From Casp-actino8 sp001510455 (GTDB lineage: Bacteria > Actinomycetota > Acidimicrobiia > Acidimicrobiales > Ilumatobacteraceae), in NCBI GenBank assembly GCA_027592035.1, contig JAQCIK010000031.1, positions 1 through 17,861 of the forward strand: a stretch of DNA of 17,861 nt, read 5' to 3'. The notes under the pieces were generated by a model. The model did not search any database. It was not told the origin of the DNA and saw only the letters and a list, made by a program, of their open reading frames with translations. How positions within the stretch are numbered: position 1 is the stretch's first letter; every line of letters starts with the position of its first letter. This document shows, in pieces, positions 6,613-14,053 of this stretch. The position numbers and the translations under genes are program-made.

Positions 6613-8342
6613 CGTTCGTCTCGGTAGCGGCGCACCATGGCCCGCTTGCCACGGATCGACGTCTGCTTCATGGCACGTATCACGTGCTCGGCGCGTGACT
6701 CGGGGACTTCCACCACCGAGTGAGTGTCGAAGATGCGAACGCCGATGTCGCGTCCGGGTACTCCACTCTCGTTGGCGATGGCACCGACGAGATCGCCCGG
6801 ACGAACACCGGCTCGTCGACCGAGTGAGACGTAGAGCCGAGCCAGATCGCGAGCGTGGACCCGATCGTGCCCTCGATCGTTCCCCCGATCGCGTTGGTGT
6901 CCACTGTTGCGATCGAAGGTCTTGGTGCGACCGGGACGATCTCCGAAATCCTTCTTGCCCTTCTTGCCGTCCTGCGACATCGTGTGCGAGAGATCGGGGA
7001 TGTCGTGTTCGTCGAGACTCGAGACCTCGGCGTCGTGAGCGAGCTTCACGGCGGCACGCGCGATGTCTTCGATCGAGTGTTCGGTGAGAAGTTCGGTGAG
7101 AACCTCGTCGACATCGGCATGATCGTCGGCCACCACGGTGATGGCGTCGCGCAGACTTTCGACGGTCGTCTGCATTCGCTTGGCGCGCAGCGCTTCCGGT
7201 GAGGGAACACGTTCGAACGCCATGGGTTGCCGGGTGAGGCGTTCGATGTTGTGCAGGAGACGCTGTTCGCGGGGTTCGGCGAGTGTGATCGCGGTTCCTT
7301 CGCGTCCGGCTCGTCCGACACGACCGATGCGGTGAACGTACGACTCGGGCGCGGACGGCACGTCGTAGTTGACGACGTGGGTGAGATGTTCGATGTCGAG
7401 CCCGCGCGCAGCGACGTCGGTGGCGATGAGCAGTTCGGCGGTACGAGCACGGACGCGTGCCATCACGCGATCGCGTGTCTCTTGGTCCATGCCACCATGC
7501 AGTGCCTCGGCTCGGTAGCCACGGCCGTTCAACGTCTCGGTGAGTTGATCGACCTCGCCGCGTGTTCGGCAGAAGACGATGGCCGCCTCGGGTTCTTCGA
7601 TGTCGAGGATTCGACCGAGGGCGGCGGCCTTGTGGAAACGGTTGACCACGTACACGCTCTGCTTGACCTTGGGGGTGGTGCCAGCTGCAGTGCTCGACTT
7701 CTCGATGGTCACTCGCACCGGATCGGTGAGGTGCTTGCGAGCGATCCGGTCGATCTTGGGCGGCATCGTGGCCGAGAAGAGAACGGTCTGACGACCAGGA
7801 GGAGTCGACTCGAGAATGGCCTCCAGATCTTCGGCGAATCCCATGTCGAGCATCTCGTCGGCCTCGTCGAGCACCACCGTGCGCACGTCGTCGAGCTTCA
7901 ACGTCTTCTTGCGGAGGTGATCGAGTGCTCGGCCCGGTGTGGCCACCACCACGTGGGCTCCTCGCTTCAGCGCCTCGATCTGACGCCCGATGGGCTGACC
8001 TCCGTACACCGGAACGCAGGTTGCACGGAGATGGTGGCCGTACTTGTACACGGCTTCGGAGACCTGCATGGCGAGCTCGCGTGTGGGAACGAGCACCAAG
8101 GCGACCGGGCCGCGCGACTCGTTGTCGAGTGCGTGCAGGAGTGGAAGCGCGAAGGCCGCTGTCTTTCCCGTGCCGGTGGCAGCCTGACCGAGAACGTCGT
8201 GTCCGGCCAGGAGATGAGGAATCGCCTCGCGCTGGATGGGAGTGGGTTCTTCGTAACCGAGATCGGTGAGCGCGCGCACGACTTCGTCGCGCAGTCCGAG
8301 ATCGGCGAATGCCGAGCAGTCGACGCCTTCTGAATTGTTCAT
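6609..8342 (-). CDS. deaD: DEAD-box ATP-dependent RNA helicase with DbpA-type RNA-binding domain
   Basis: This 577-residue helicase should unwind structured RNA, as DeaD/CsdA does in ribosome assembly, mRNA decay and cold adaptation. It has a Q motif (FADLGL...PTPIQ, about 12-37), Walker A AATGTGKT (54-61), PTREL (86-90), DEAD (159-162), SAT (190-192), ARGLD (312-316) and HRIGRVGRAG (337-346). A charged Gly/Arg/Asp/His-rich linker (about 455-500) leads to a C-terminal domain (LYVSLGRRAGVRPGDLVGAI...) that fits the DbpA-type RRM of the CsdA subgroup. The ATG at 8342 is 28 bp after the membrane-protein stop, and its stop overlaps the PPOX start. The symbol rests on domain architecture, not orthology. 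Confidence 0.94.
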   Translation of the reverse strand: MNNSEGVDCSAFADLGLRDEVVRALTDLGYEEPTPIQREAIPHLLAGHDVLGQAATGTGKTAAFALPLLHALDNESRGPVALVLVPTRELAMQVSEAVYKYGHHLRATCVPVYGGQPIGRQIEALKRGAHVVVATPGRALDHLRKKTLKLDDVRTVVLDEADEMLDMGFAEDLEAILESTPPGRQTVLFSATMPPKIDRIARKHLTDPVRVTIEKSSTAAGTTPKVKQSVYVVNRFHKAAALGRILDIEEPEAAIVFCRTRGEVDQLTETLNGRGYRAEALHGGMDQETRDRVMARVRARTAELLIATDVAARGLDIEHLTHVVNYDVPSAPESYVHRIGRVGRAGREGTAITLAEPREQRLLHNIERLTRQPMAFERVPSPEALRAKRMQTTVESLRDAITVVADDHADVDEVLTELLTEHSIEDIARAAVKLAHDAEVSSLDEHDIPDLSHTMSQDGKKGKKDFGDRPGRTKTFDRNSGHQRDRGNDRGHDRVHARDLARLYVSLGRRAGVRPGDLVGAIANESGVPGRDIGVRIFDTHSVVEVPESRAEHVIRAMKQTSIRGKRAMVRRYRDER

Positions 8343-8370
8343 GAGCGTTCTCCTGCCCGTTGTGTGCGGG

Positions 8371-8844
8371 TCAGCCTATGGACTGGACCACCATCACGGC
8401 ACAGATGATCCCGCGAGCCGTCCAACCGACGGTGCGTGGCCAATTCGTGAGAACGAGTCGTCGACCCGTTCGTTCGTCGTGACCGCGCGACATACGCGCG
8501 TGCAGAGGAACCGAGAGCAAGACGGTGGAGCCGAGTACCACGGCCAGAACGACGGCACCGATCCACGGCCAGCCCGCCCACACACCGTCAGGCCGATCGA
8601 CGATGAGCGCAAGGGTCGTGAACCCTTCGACGGCCATCGGAAGCGCAACCACCAGTCCGGTTCGTCGCTGATGTTCGTCGGCGACCGCAGTCGACGTGTG
8701 GGCACCGAACTGAGCCAGAAGTGGGTAGTGCACGATTTGCACGAACCAGATGAGGCCGACCATCACGAGAGTCGCAACGGCGTTGAGGCCGACGATCCAC
8801 TGCCCGACCTCGTCGGACCACCAGTCGATTCCGAGAATCACCAC
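8371..8844 (-). CDS. Small integral membrane protein, four predicted helices, function unknown
   Basis: This 157-residue protein has about four hydrophobic segments: residues 15-40 (VGLNAVATLVMVGLIWFVQIVHY), 62-82, 90-112, and 136-155 at the C-terminus. The stretch IWFVQIVHYPLLAQFG followed by DEHQRRTGLVVALPM recalls a family of uncharacterised DUF1772-like bacterial membrane proteins, from memory and with modest confidence. Two adjacent GTG codons (8844 and 8841) can start it. A TAGGGT hexamer 6 bases upstream of 8844 would put the transcript start at or very near the GTG, so it may be leaderless. It precedes deaD by 28 bp and probably heads that operon. Confidence 0.8.
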   Translation of the reverse strand: MVILGIDWWSDEVGQWIVGLNAVATLVMVGLIWFVQIVHYPLLAQFGAHTSTAVADEHQRRTGLVVALPMAVEGFTTLALIVDRPDGVWAGWPWIGAVVLAVVLGSTVLLSVPLHARMSRGHDERTGRRLVLTNWPRTVGWTARGIICAVMVVQSIG

Positions 8845-8850
8845 TCCAAC

Positions 8851-8878
8851 ACCCTAGAAGTCGATTTCGGGTCGTCAT
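8851..8878 (-). promoter_or_regulatory. Candidate promoter for the membrane protein-deaD-PPOX operon
   Basis: On the minus strand a -35-like ATGACG (8878-8873) and a -10-like TAGGGT (8856-8851) are separated by 16 bp. Initiation 6-8 bases further would fall on the GTG at 8844 or just beside it, suggesting a leaderless transcript, a common mode in actinobacteria. The spacing and TGAC core are seen directly; promoter activity is inferred. Confidence 0.45.
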
Positions 8879-8908
8879 CGTCCGACTCATCGGCGAGACT
8901 TGTCCAAT

Positions 8909-8912
8909 GAGG
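8909..8912 (+). promoter_or_regulatory. Shine-Dalgarno (GAGG) that selects ATG 8921
   Basis: GAGG lies 8 bases before the ATG at 8921. A TTG seven codons upstream (8900) could extend the protein but has only a weak GGCGAG before it, so 8921 is the better start. Confidence 0.5.
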
Positions 8913-8920
8913 TCGGCTGC

Positions 8921-10417
8921 ATGAGGGTTGTCTATGCGATGCGACTCGACGGCCCGCCGTGGGCGCCCGATGTGACGGCACTCGTGCGGCACATGGTGAC
9001 CGACTGGGTCGAGGCCGAGTATCCGTTCGCCGAACGCGAAGCCGGGATCACGGTGCGGTTCGACAACGACGACCCTGAACGATGGTGGCGCCTCACGGTC
9101 GATCGAGGTCTGCCCGAGAAGGCGGTGGCCACCTCGACCGTCACCGTCGCGAGCGACAGCAGTGGCACCTCGTTCGAGGCACGCACGGTGGTGGTACCGG
9201 GTGGGCATCGGATCCTGCCCAAGATGCCCGATGTTCCGGTTGCGTCGTTGCAGGGTCTGGTCGCTCGGGTCCTTGATGCCGTACCCATGTACGACGCCAA
9301 CACACGCGTTCTCGGCGAGGTTCGAGTGGTGAAGGACTCACTCGGCGCCCAGGAGATCGCCGCGTTCTGCGACGCCCCCGGACGCACCTTGCCGATTCTC
9401 ATCGAAACCGTTCCCACGCAGAGCACCCCGTTGTTCGACATCGAATCGGCAGCGCGAGCCTTGGTGGGTCAGACCCATCTGGTCCGCTTCGAGGGTGACG
9501 CAGCGCGCACGGCCTTCCATGGTCTGTATCGCGACGAGATCCTCCTCGCGCGCGGCCTCGCACTGGTATGGCCCGGGCGCGACCATCGCTCATGGGGTGG
9601 CGGGGGACTCACGCAGAACGGAGCTCGCCAGGAACTCCGTTCGTGCATCGGCCTCTTGAACGTGGCCGCCAACGGATCGTTGGCTCCACTTCGCGCGCCT
9701 CGATACCGACGGCGCGCCGATGACACACCGCCCGTTCCGTCCACGCCGGCGGCCAGCGAGGCCGTCACCACCGACATGGTCGCCATGGTGGAGTACCGGG
9801 CCGCTCTCGACGGCTGGCAAGAGGCCTACAACCGCATCGACGAACTCGAACAGGCGCTCACCGAGGCCGACCGGACGATCGACGAGAAGAACCAACTGCT
9901 CGAGAAAGGTGATCACCTCGTCGATCAGTTGGTGATCCAGAACACCGAACTGGCCATCCGACTGGGCAAGAGCCCGAGCGGGCTCCGAGCCACCTCGGCT
10001 CTCGACGCCGTGAAGCAGGCGGCATCGATCTGCGAGAACCTCACTTTCCACGAACGTGCCCTCGAGACGGCGGCCGAACTCGAGAACGTCGACGCCAGTC
10101 GTCTGCTCGAAGATCTGGTGAGGCTCAACGTCGTGGCGGGTGACTGGAAGAGCGGTCGGATCACCAAGGCGTCGCTCACCATTTCCTGTCGAAGCCTCGG
10201 TCTCAATTACGCCGGAGGAATCTCCGACACCGCCGAGCGCAAGTACTCCGACGACTACGCCTTCAGTTGGCGAGGACGCACCGAATACGCGGTGGCCCAC
10301 ATCCGTAACGGTAAGGGCGCGCGGTTGTACCGTGTCCACGTGTTCTTTGATGACGAAGCCCAACAGGTCGTGGTGGCCTACGTGGGGCGCCATCTTCGGG
10401 ACAAGTCGACCAACTGA
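8921..10417 (+). CDS. Uncharacterised three-part protein with central coiled coil
   Basis: I do not recognise a named family for this 498-residue protein. An N-terminal region (about 1-255) contains VRHMVTDWVEAEYPF, GHRILPKMPDVPVASLQGLV and a later RTLPILIETVPTQSTPLFDI and GQTHLVRF segment. A Pro/Arg/Ala-rich linker (about 256-283) follows, then a heptad-like coiled coil (about 285-350, YNRIDELEQALTEADRTIDE and on). The C-terminal domain (about 355-498) includes DYAFSWRGR and RLYRVHVFFDDEAQQVVVAY ending VGRHL. That end looks like a compact beta-rich domain I vaguely recall from other uncharacterised actinobacterial proteins. There is no signal peptide, membrane helix or clear nuclease or ATPase motif. 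It is read divergently from the deaD operon and followed 2 bp later by an MFS exporter, so the two are probably co-expressed. Confidence 0.85.
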   Translation: MRVVYAMRLDGPPWAPDVTALVRHMVTDWVEAEYPFAEREAGITVRFDNDDPERWWRLTVDRGLPEKAVATSTVTVASDSSGTSFEARTVVVPGGHRILPKMPDVPVASLQGLVARVLDAVPMYDANTRVLGEVRVVKDSLGAQEIAAFCDAPGRTLPILIETVPTQSTPLFDIESAARALVGQTHLVRFEGDAARTAFHGLYRDEILLARGLALVWPGRDHRSWGGGGLTQNGARQELRSCIGLLNVAANGSLAPLRAPRYRRRADDTPPVPSTPAASEAVTTDMVAMVEYRAALDGWQEAYNRIDELEQALTEADRTIDEKNQLLEKGDHLVDQLVIQNTELAIRLGKSPSGLRATSALDAVKQAASICENLTFHERALETAAELENVDASRLLEDLVRLNVVAGDWKSGRITKASLTISCRSLGLNYAGGISDTAERKYSDDYAFSWRGRTEYAVAHIRNGKGARLYRVHVFFDDEAQQVVVAYVGRHLRDKSTN

Positions 10418-10419
10418 CG

Positions 10420-11817
10420 ATGCCCAGTCCCTCACGCGGAACCAAGGTTCTCGCGCTCACCAGTATCGGTGTCTTCTTGGTGTCGCTCGACGTCAGTGTT
10501 CTGAACGTCGCCTTCGGTGACATGTTGAGTGACTTCGGAACCGACCGACGCCGTGAACTCACGTGGATCTTCTCGGGTTACAACATCGCCTATGCCGCCG
10601 GTTTGCTCACGGCGGGCCGACTCGCCGATGTACTCGGTCGCAAACGGATCTTCCTGTGGGGTCTCGGTGTGTTCGCCGTGGGGTCGTTCTTGTGTGGTGT
10701 GGCGCCCAACCCCGAATTCGTGATCGCGGCGCGAGTGGTGCAGGCCGTCGGGGGAGCGATGCTCACACCGGCGTCCTTGGCGCTCGTACTTCCCGAGTTC
10801 TCACTCGAGCGACGTTCGGCCGCCATCGGAATCTGGGGAGCGATCGGTGGTATTGCCGCCGCATCGGGTCCGACGATCGGCGGATTGTTGGTCGAGAGTC
10901 TGGGCTGGCGCTGGATCTTCTTCGTCAACCTGCCGTTCTCGTTGCTGGCCATCGTCGTGGGTGTTCGGTTGTTGAACGAATCGCGCGAATCCACGGTGTT
11001 CCGACGGCCCGATCTGTTGGGGGCTTTCCTCGCGATGAGTGGAGTGGGTCTTCTCACACTCGTCATCGTGCAGAGCGACGAGTGGGGCTGGCTCGCCACC
11101 CGTCCTGCTGTCGTGCTCGCCATCGGACTCGTGTTGTTGTTGGCCTTCGTGGCGCGGTGTCGAGTGGTCGACGATCCGGTCCTCGATCTCGGACTCATGA
11201 AATTGAGATTCGTCTCGGCGGCCAATGTCTCGACTCTGGTGTTCAGTGCCGGATTCTTCGGAATGTTCTTCGTCAACGTGCAGTTCTTGCAGCAAGTGTG
11301 GGGCTACTCGGCCACCGGCTCCGGACTCGCCATGACACCGGGTCCGCTCACGGCCGCCTTCGTCGCCTATCCGGCCGGCCGAGTGGCGCACCGTGTCGGA
11401 CACCATCGTCTGATCGCCGTCGGGTCGCTGTTGCTCGCGGGAGGAATCGCCGCTCTCAATCTGTTGGCCGACGACGATCCTCGCTATTGGTCGATGTACT
11501 TCCCGTTGATGGTGATCATCGGTGCCGGTGTCGGGTTGTCACTCTCGTCGTTGTCGAGTGCGGCGACGGCGTACCTGCCGCCGACTCGTTACGCCATGGG
11601 GTCGGCGCTCAACACCACCTTCCGTCAGGTCGGAGCGGCCCTCGGTCTCGCCATCGTGGCGTCGTTGCTCACCGCTGCATTGTCGACCGACGATCCGGCG
11701 CAGGGATTCCATCGTGCGTGGTGGTTCGTGTCGGCTTCGGTCGCGACCGGTGGTGTGGTGATGATGGTGTTGTTCCGTCGACCGACGAAGGATGAACTGT
11801 CGCGCGCCGACGCGTGA
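10420..11817 (+). CDS. MFS transporter, DHA2 (EmrB/QacA-like) drug:H+ antiporter family
   Basis: This 465-residue inner-membrane protein has about 14 hydrophobic segments, the number typical of the DHA2 family rather than the 12-TM DHA1 family. Motif A appears as GRLADVLGRKRIF between helices 2 and 3, and an antiporter motif C as GPTIGGLLVESLGWRWIFFV around helix 5. An acidic residue in helix 1 (VSLDVSVLNVAF) is also typical. Such proteins use the proton gradient to export hydrophobic or cationic compounds. Start ATG 10420 lies 2 bp after the upstream stop with little Shine-Dalgarno of its own, suggesting coupling to the coiled-coil protein. The substrate is not predictable. Confidence 0.92.
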   Translation: MPSPSRGTKVLALTSIGVFLVSLDVSVLNVAFGDMLSDFGTDRRRELTWIFSGYNIAYAAGLLTAGRLADVLGRKRIFLWGLGVFAVGSFLCGVAPNPEFVIAARVVQAVGGAMLTPASLALVLPEFSLERRSAAIGIWGAIGGIAAASGPTIGGLLVESLGWRWIFFVNLPFSLLAIVVGVRLLNESRESTVFRRPDLLGAFLAMSGVGLLTLVIVQSDEWGWLATRPAVVLAIGLVLLLAFVARCRVVDDPVLDLGLMKLRFVSAANVSTLVFSAGFFGMFFVNVQFLQQVWGYSATGSGLAMTPGPLTAAFVAYPAGRVAHRVGHHRLIAVGSLLLAGGIAALNLLADDDPRYWSMYFPLMVIIGAGVGLSLSSLSSAATAYLPPTRYAMGSALNTTFRQVGAALGLAIVASLLTAALSTDDPAQGFHRAWWFVSASVATGGVVMMVLFRRPTKDELSRADA

Positions 11818-11895
11818 CCCAGACTGTGTCGGTACATCGATACCGCGTGGGACACTCATACTGTGGCGAACACTGGAGAAGCCCTGGGTGTTGTT

Positions 11896-11906
11896 ATCAG
11901 TGTGAG
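11896..11906 (+). repeat. Left copy of an 11-bp direct repeat (ATCAGTGTGAG)
   Basis: An identical copy lies at 12635-12645 in the same orientation. Together they bracket the two convergent paralogous genes. The copies lie in the flanking non-coding stretches, not in the genes. The 157-bp gap holding this copy (11818-11974) otherwise shows no clear terminator or strong promoter. Confidence 0.6.
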
Positions 11907-11974
11907 AAAGTCGTTTACACCGAAACGCATTCGGTCCGCGGACTTGGTCGGGGTCGTGGAAGAAAATTTCACCG

Positions 11975-12310
11975 ATGGACGAACCGCGAGAAGTCGTACG
12001 GCATGCCGTGCCCGACGATCCGCCCGACAACGGGCAGTGGAAACGGCAGTCGTTCTGGGTCTTGGCTCTGCGGGAGGCGCGTCAGCACGATCGGTGGGTT
12101 CGCATTCAGCGTCTCTACACGGCGTCGACCGCCGCCCAGATCTCGAGTGACATCCGTTCGGCTCATACTCGCGACCTCGACACTCTGCGGGTGCGAGGCA
12201 TTCTCCCCGGAGAACACTGGGAGGCGCGCTGGGGAACCGACGACAAGTGCCCGCCGGGAAACTTCGCCATCTGGGTGAGGTACCGCGGTAACGGTCAGAC
12301 ACCGAACTGA
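11975..12310 (+). CDS. Small hypothetical protein, paralog A of a convergent pair
   Basis: This 111-residue soluble, basic protein has no known name. From about residue 23 it aligns without gaps to the product of the facing gene (12312-12578): shared features include SFW, EAR, YT..TAAQI.SDIR.AH and WEARW, with 35 identities in 81 columns by hand count. The TAAQISSDIRSAH segment looks like an amphipathic helix and could belong to a small nucleic-acid-binding fold, but no function can be assigned. ATG 11975 has GGAAGA about 11 bases upstream. The first 22 residues (Asp/Pro-rich) have no counterpart in the paralog. The gene stands 157 bp after the MFS gene and ends 1 bp from its convergent partner. 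Confidence 0.75.
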   Translation: MDEPREVVRHAVPDDPPDNGQWKRQSFWVLALREARQHDRWVRIQRLYTASTAAQISSDIRSAHTRDLDTLRVRGILPGEHWEARWGTDDKCPPGNFAIWVRYRGNGQTPN

Positions 12311-12311
12311 T

Positions 12312-12578
12312 TCAACGCACGCGTCGTATCCAGACCTCGCAGTCGCCCGACGCTCCGTTGCTCACTTCGTTCCAACGAGCTTCCCAGATCTCGTCGTGGT
12401 CGATACCGGCCGTGCGGATGGTTCGTCGCTCGTTGCGATGGGCCCGTCGGATGTCGCTCGCGATCTGGGCGGCCGTTTTGCGCGTGTAGTACTTGTCGAC
12501 TCGGTACCAGTCGCCGAGGCGACGCGCCTCGTCGAAAGTACGACGCCAGAAGGAAGTGCGATCTCGGAACGTGGACAT
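12312..12578 (-). CDS. Small hypothetical protein, paralog B of a convergent pair
   Basis: This 88-residue basic protein is homologous along nearly its whole length to the 11975-12310 product (SFWRRTFDEAR, YYTRKTAAQIASDIRRAH, IWEARW, VWIRR). It lacks the N-terminal extension of its paralog. ATG 12578 has an AGGA about five bases upstream (GGACAGGACAC-ATG). The genes point at each other with one base between stops, so any read-through transcript would be antisense to the partner and partly self-complementary. Similar short W/R-rich proteins occur in actinobacterial genomes and phages as far as I recall. The function is unknown. Confidence 0.75.
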   Translation of the reverse strand: MSTFRDRTSFWRRTFDEARRLGDWYRVDKYYTRKTAAQIASDIRRAHRNERRTIRTAGIDHDEIWEARWNEVSNGASGDCEVWIRRVR

Positions 12579-12602
12579 GTGTCCTGTCCAACGTCGCCGA
12601 CC

Positions 12603-12634
12603 TTCGAATGTGTGCGCGATGGCGCGGATTCGAA
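12603..12634. repeat. Inverted repeat TTCGAAT...ATTCGAA upstream of paralog B
   Basis: Two 7-base arms (12603-12609 and 12628-12634) are separated by 18 bases of GC-rich sequence. The element lies 25 bp before the ATG of paralog B, inside the 68-bp gap to the Nudix gene. The spacing (25 bases centre to centre) would suit a protein binding as a dimer of dimers, or an operator over the promoter. Confidence 0.4.
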
Positions 12635-12645
12635 ATCAGTGTGAG
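12635..12645 (+). repeat. Right copy of an 11-bp direct repeat (ATCAGTGTGAG)
   Basis: This is an exact copy of 11896-11906, placed immediately before the Nudix stop codon (12647-12649 on the minus strand). The bases outside the 11-mer differ between the two copies. Confidence 0.6.
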
Positions 12646-12646
12646 T

Positions 12647-13174
12647 TCACCAACGCTCGTACGACCAAGTCGTCGGACGACCCCCGGCATACGGCATCAC
12701 ACCGTGGAACGGGCGACTGTCGTCGTCGAACACGAGGGGGAGGAAGTGACGATCTCCCTCCCACATGGGTAGATCGGCGCGCTCTCGTTCGGTCGGGTCG
12801 TCACTGCACGCCGCCAGGAGACGCTCGACGGGTATCCACGCCAGATCACCCTCCACGTTGGATGAAGGTGGAGTTCCGGTCCATCCGTCGATCAGAAAGA
12901 TCGGGCCGAACCAGTCCTCGCCGTTGGCACCGAACCCCGGCCACGAGATCGTGCCGCGCAGCTGCATCGACGTGACCACGATCTCGGCCTCTTCGAGGAG
13001 TTCACGTCGCATCCCGGCTGCCAGGTCTTCATCGGGCTCGAGTTTGCCGCCGAGTCCGTTCCACTTGCCGAGGTGTTCGTCCCCGGTTCGCTTGTTGCGA
13101 TGCACCAGTAGGACCGCGCGAGCCGTTCGATCGAACACGTAGCCGAGGGTTCCGACGATCGGTGTGTACGGCAC
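12647..13174 (-). CDS. Nudix hydrolase, MutT/MTH1-like
   Basis: This 175-residue protein has the Nudix box from G43 to I65 (GKLEPDE, then RELLEEAEI), preceded by GKWNGLGG, the arrangement of 8-oxo-dGTP-cleaning MutT/MTH1-type enzymes. The catalytic glutamates E49, E58, E61 and E62 are present. The usual glycine near the end of the box (GX5EX7REUXEEXGU) is glutamate (E64), a mild departure. The enzyme should hydrolyse a nucleoside diphosphate derivative with Mg2+; the exact substrate is open. The GTG start at 13174 has no good Shine-Dalgarno and sits 26 bp from the divergent dioxygenase start, so the transcript may be leaderless. The C-terminal 45 residues extend beyond a minimal Nudix domain. 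Confidence 0.88.
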   Translation of the reverse strand: MPYTPIVGTLGYVFDRTARAVLLVHRNKRTGDEHLGKWNGLGGKLEPDEDLAAGMRRELLEEAEIVVTSMQLRGTISWPGFGANGEDWFGPIFLIDGWTGTPPSSNVEGDLAWIPVERLLAACSDDPTERERADLPMWEGDRHFLPLVFDDDSRPFHGVMPYAGGRPTTWSYERW

Positions 13175-13200
13175 GAGGACATTCGTATCAGAATGTGTTC

Positions 13201-14049
13201 ATGTCATCGTCGTCGACCGTCGATCGCTCGACGATCGAGACGTACCGAGCCGAAGGTGCGGTGGTTCTCCGAGGAGTCGTGGCCGCGCACGAGATCGCCG
13301 TCTTGCGGGCCGGAATCGACGCCGTGTTGGCCCAACCATCGGCGCGAGCCAAGGTCGCGAGTTCCGACGACGATCCCGGGTTCTTCCTGGAGGATTTCTG
13401 CACGTGGCGCGATCGCCCCGAGTTCTCGGAGTTTCTTCGGTCGACACGATTGCCGGCGATCGCCGCCGAGCTCATGGGTAGCGATCGAGTCGTGATGTAT
13501 CACGACCATGTTTTGGTGAAGGAACCTCGGACCCGACAGCGCACGCCGTGGCATCAGGATCAGCCGTATTACGACGTCGAAGGTGAGCAGAACGTCAGTT
13601 TCTGGATTCCGGTCGACCCGGTTCCGCAAGAGTCGTCACTCGAAGTGGTGGCCGGTACTCACGCAGGTCCATGGCTCATGCCACGAAGCTTTCTCGACGA
13701 TCAGGCCAAGTGGTTTCCCGAAGGATCACTCGCCGATCTACCCGACATCGATGCACGACGCGACGAGTTCACGATTCGAGCGTGGAGTCTCGAGCCCGGA
13801 GACGTGATCGCCTTTCACATGCTGACCGTGCACGGCGCGCCAGGTGTGGCGGGCGCCGACCGTCGCCGGGTTTTCAGCCTGCGCGTTCTGGGTGACGACA
13901 TGGTCTACGTACCTCGTGACTGGGTGTGCTCACCCGACTTTTCGACGGTCATCTCGCCGACCGATGAGACTCGTCGTCCTGGCGAGCCGCTCACGGGCGA
14001 ATGGTTCCCCGAGTTGTGGCCGCACAATCGGGTGGCAGCGGCGAACTGA
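13201..14049 (+). CDS. Phytanoyl-CoA dioxygenase (PhyH) family Fe(II)/2-oxoglutarate oxygenase
   Basis: This 282-residue protein has the double-stranded beta-helix iron site: H118 and D120 in TPWHQDQPYY and H211 in MLTVHGAPG, with an arginine cluster (R221-R223, RRRVFSLR) that would bind 2-oxoglutarate. Family members hydroxylate small molecules or acyl-CoAs at the expense of 2-oxoglutarate and O2. WIPVDPVPQESSLEVVAGTH is a typical PhyH segment. I chose ATG 13201 because the protein aligns from there (SSSSTVDRSTIETYRAEG); an in-frame ATG at 13162 would put 13 odd residues in front and overlap the Nudix start. It ends 4 bp from a convergent gene. The substrate is unknown; no pathway genes surround it. 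Confidence 0.88.
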   Translation: MSSSSTVDRSTIETYRAEGAVVLRGVVAAHEIAVLRAGIDAVLAQPSARAKVASSDDDPGFFLEDFCTWRDRPEFSEFLRSTRLPAIAAELMGSDRVVMYHDHVLVKEPRTRQRTPWHQDQPYYDVEGEQNVSFWIPVDPVPQESSLEVVAGTHAGPWLMPRSFLDDQAKWFPEGSLADLPDIDARRDEFTIRAWSLEPGDVIAFHMLTVHGAPGVAGADRRRVFSLRVLGDDMVYVPRDWVCSPDFSTVISPTDETRRPGEPLTGEWFPELWPHNRVAAAN

Positions 14050-14053
14050 CGTT

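Noticed and set aside
7227..8333. 368-codon plus-strand open frame opposite deaD
   Set aside because: The helicase motifs on the minus strand are all intact, and the antisense product has no recognisable domains.
11818..11974. Promoter for paralog A (TACTGT or TTGTTA-like hexamers)
   Set aside because: Individual hexamers can be found, but no pair with proper spacing and fit to the start.
11814..12278. Plus-strand frame whose GTG overlaps the MFS stop
   Set aside because: It runs through paralog A in another frame and gives an Arg/Ser-rich product without family features; paralog A is supported by its homolog on the other strand.
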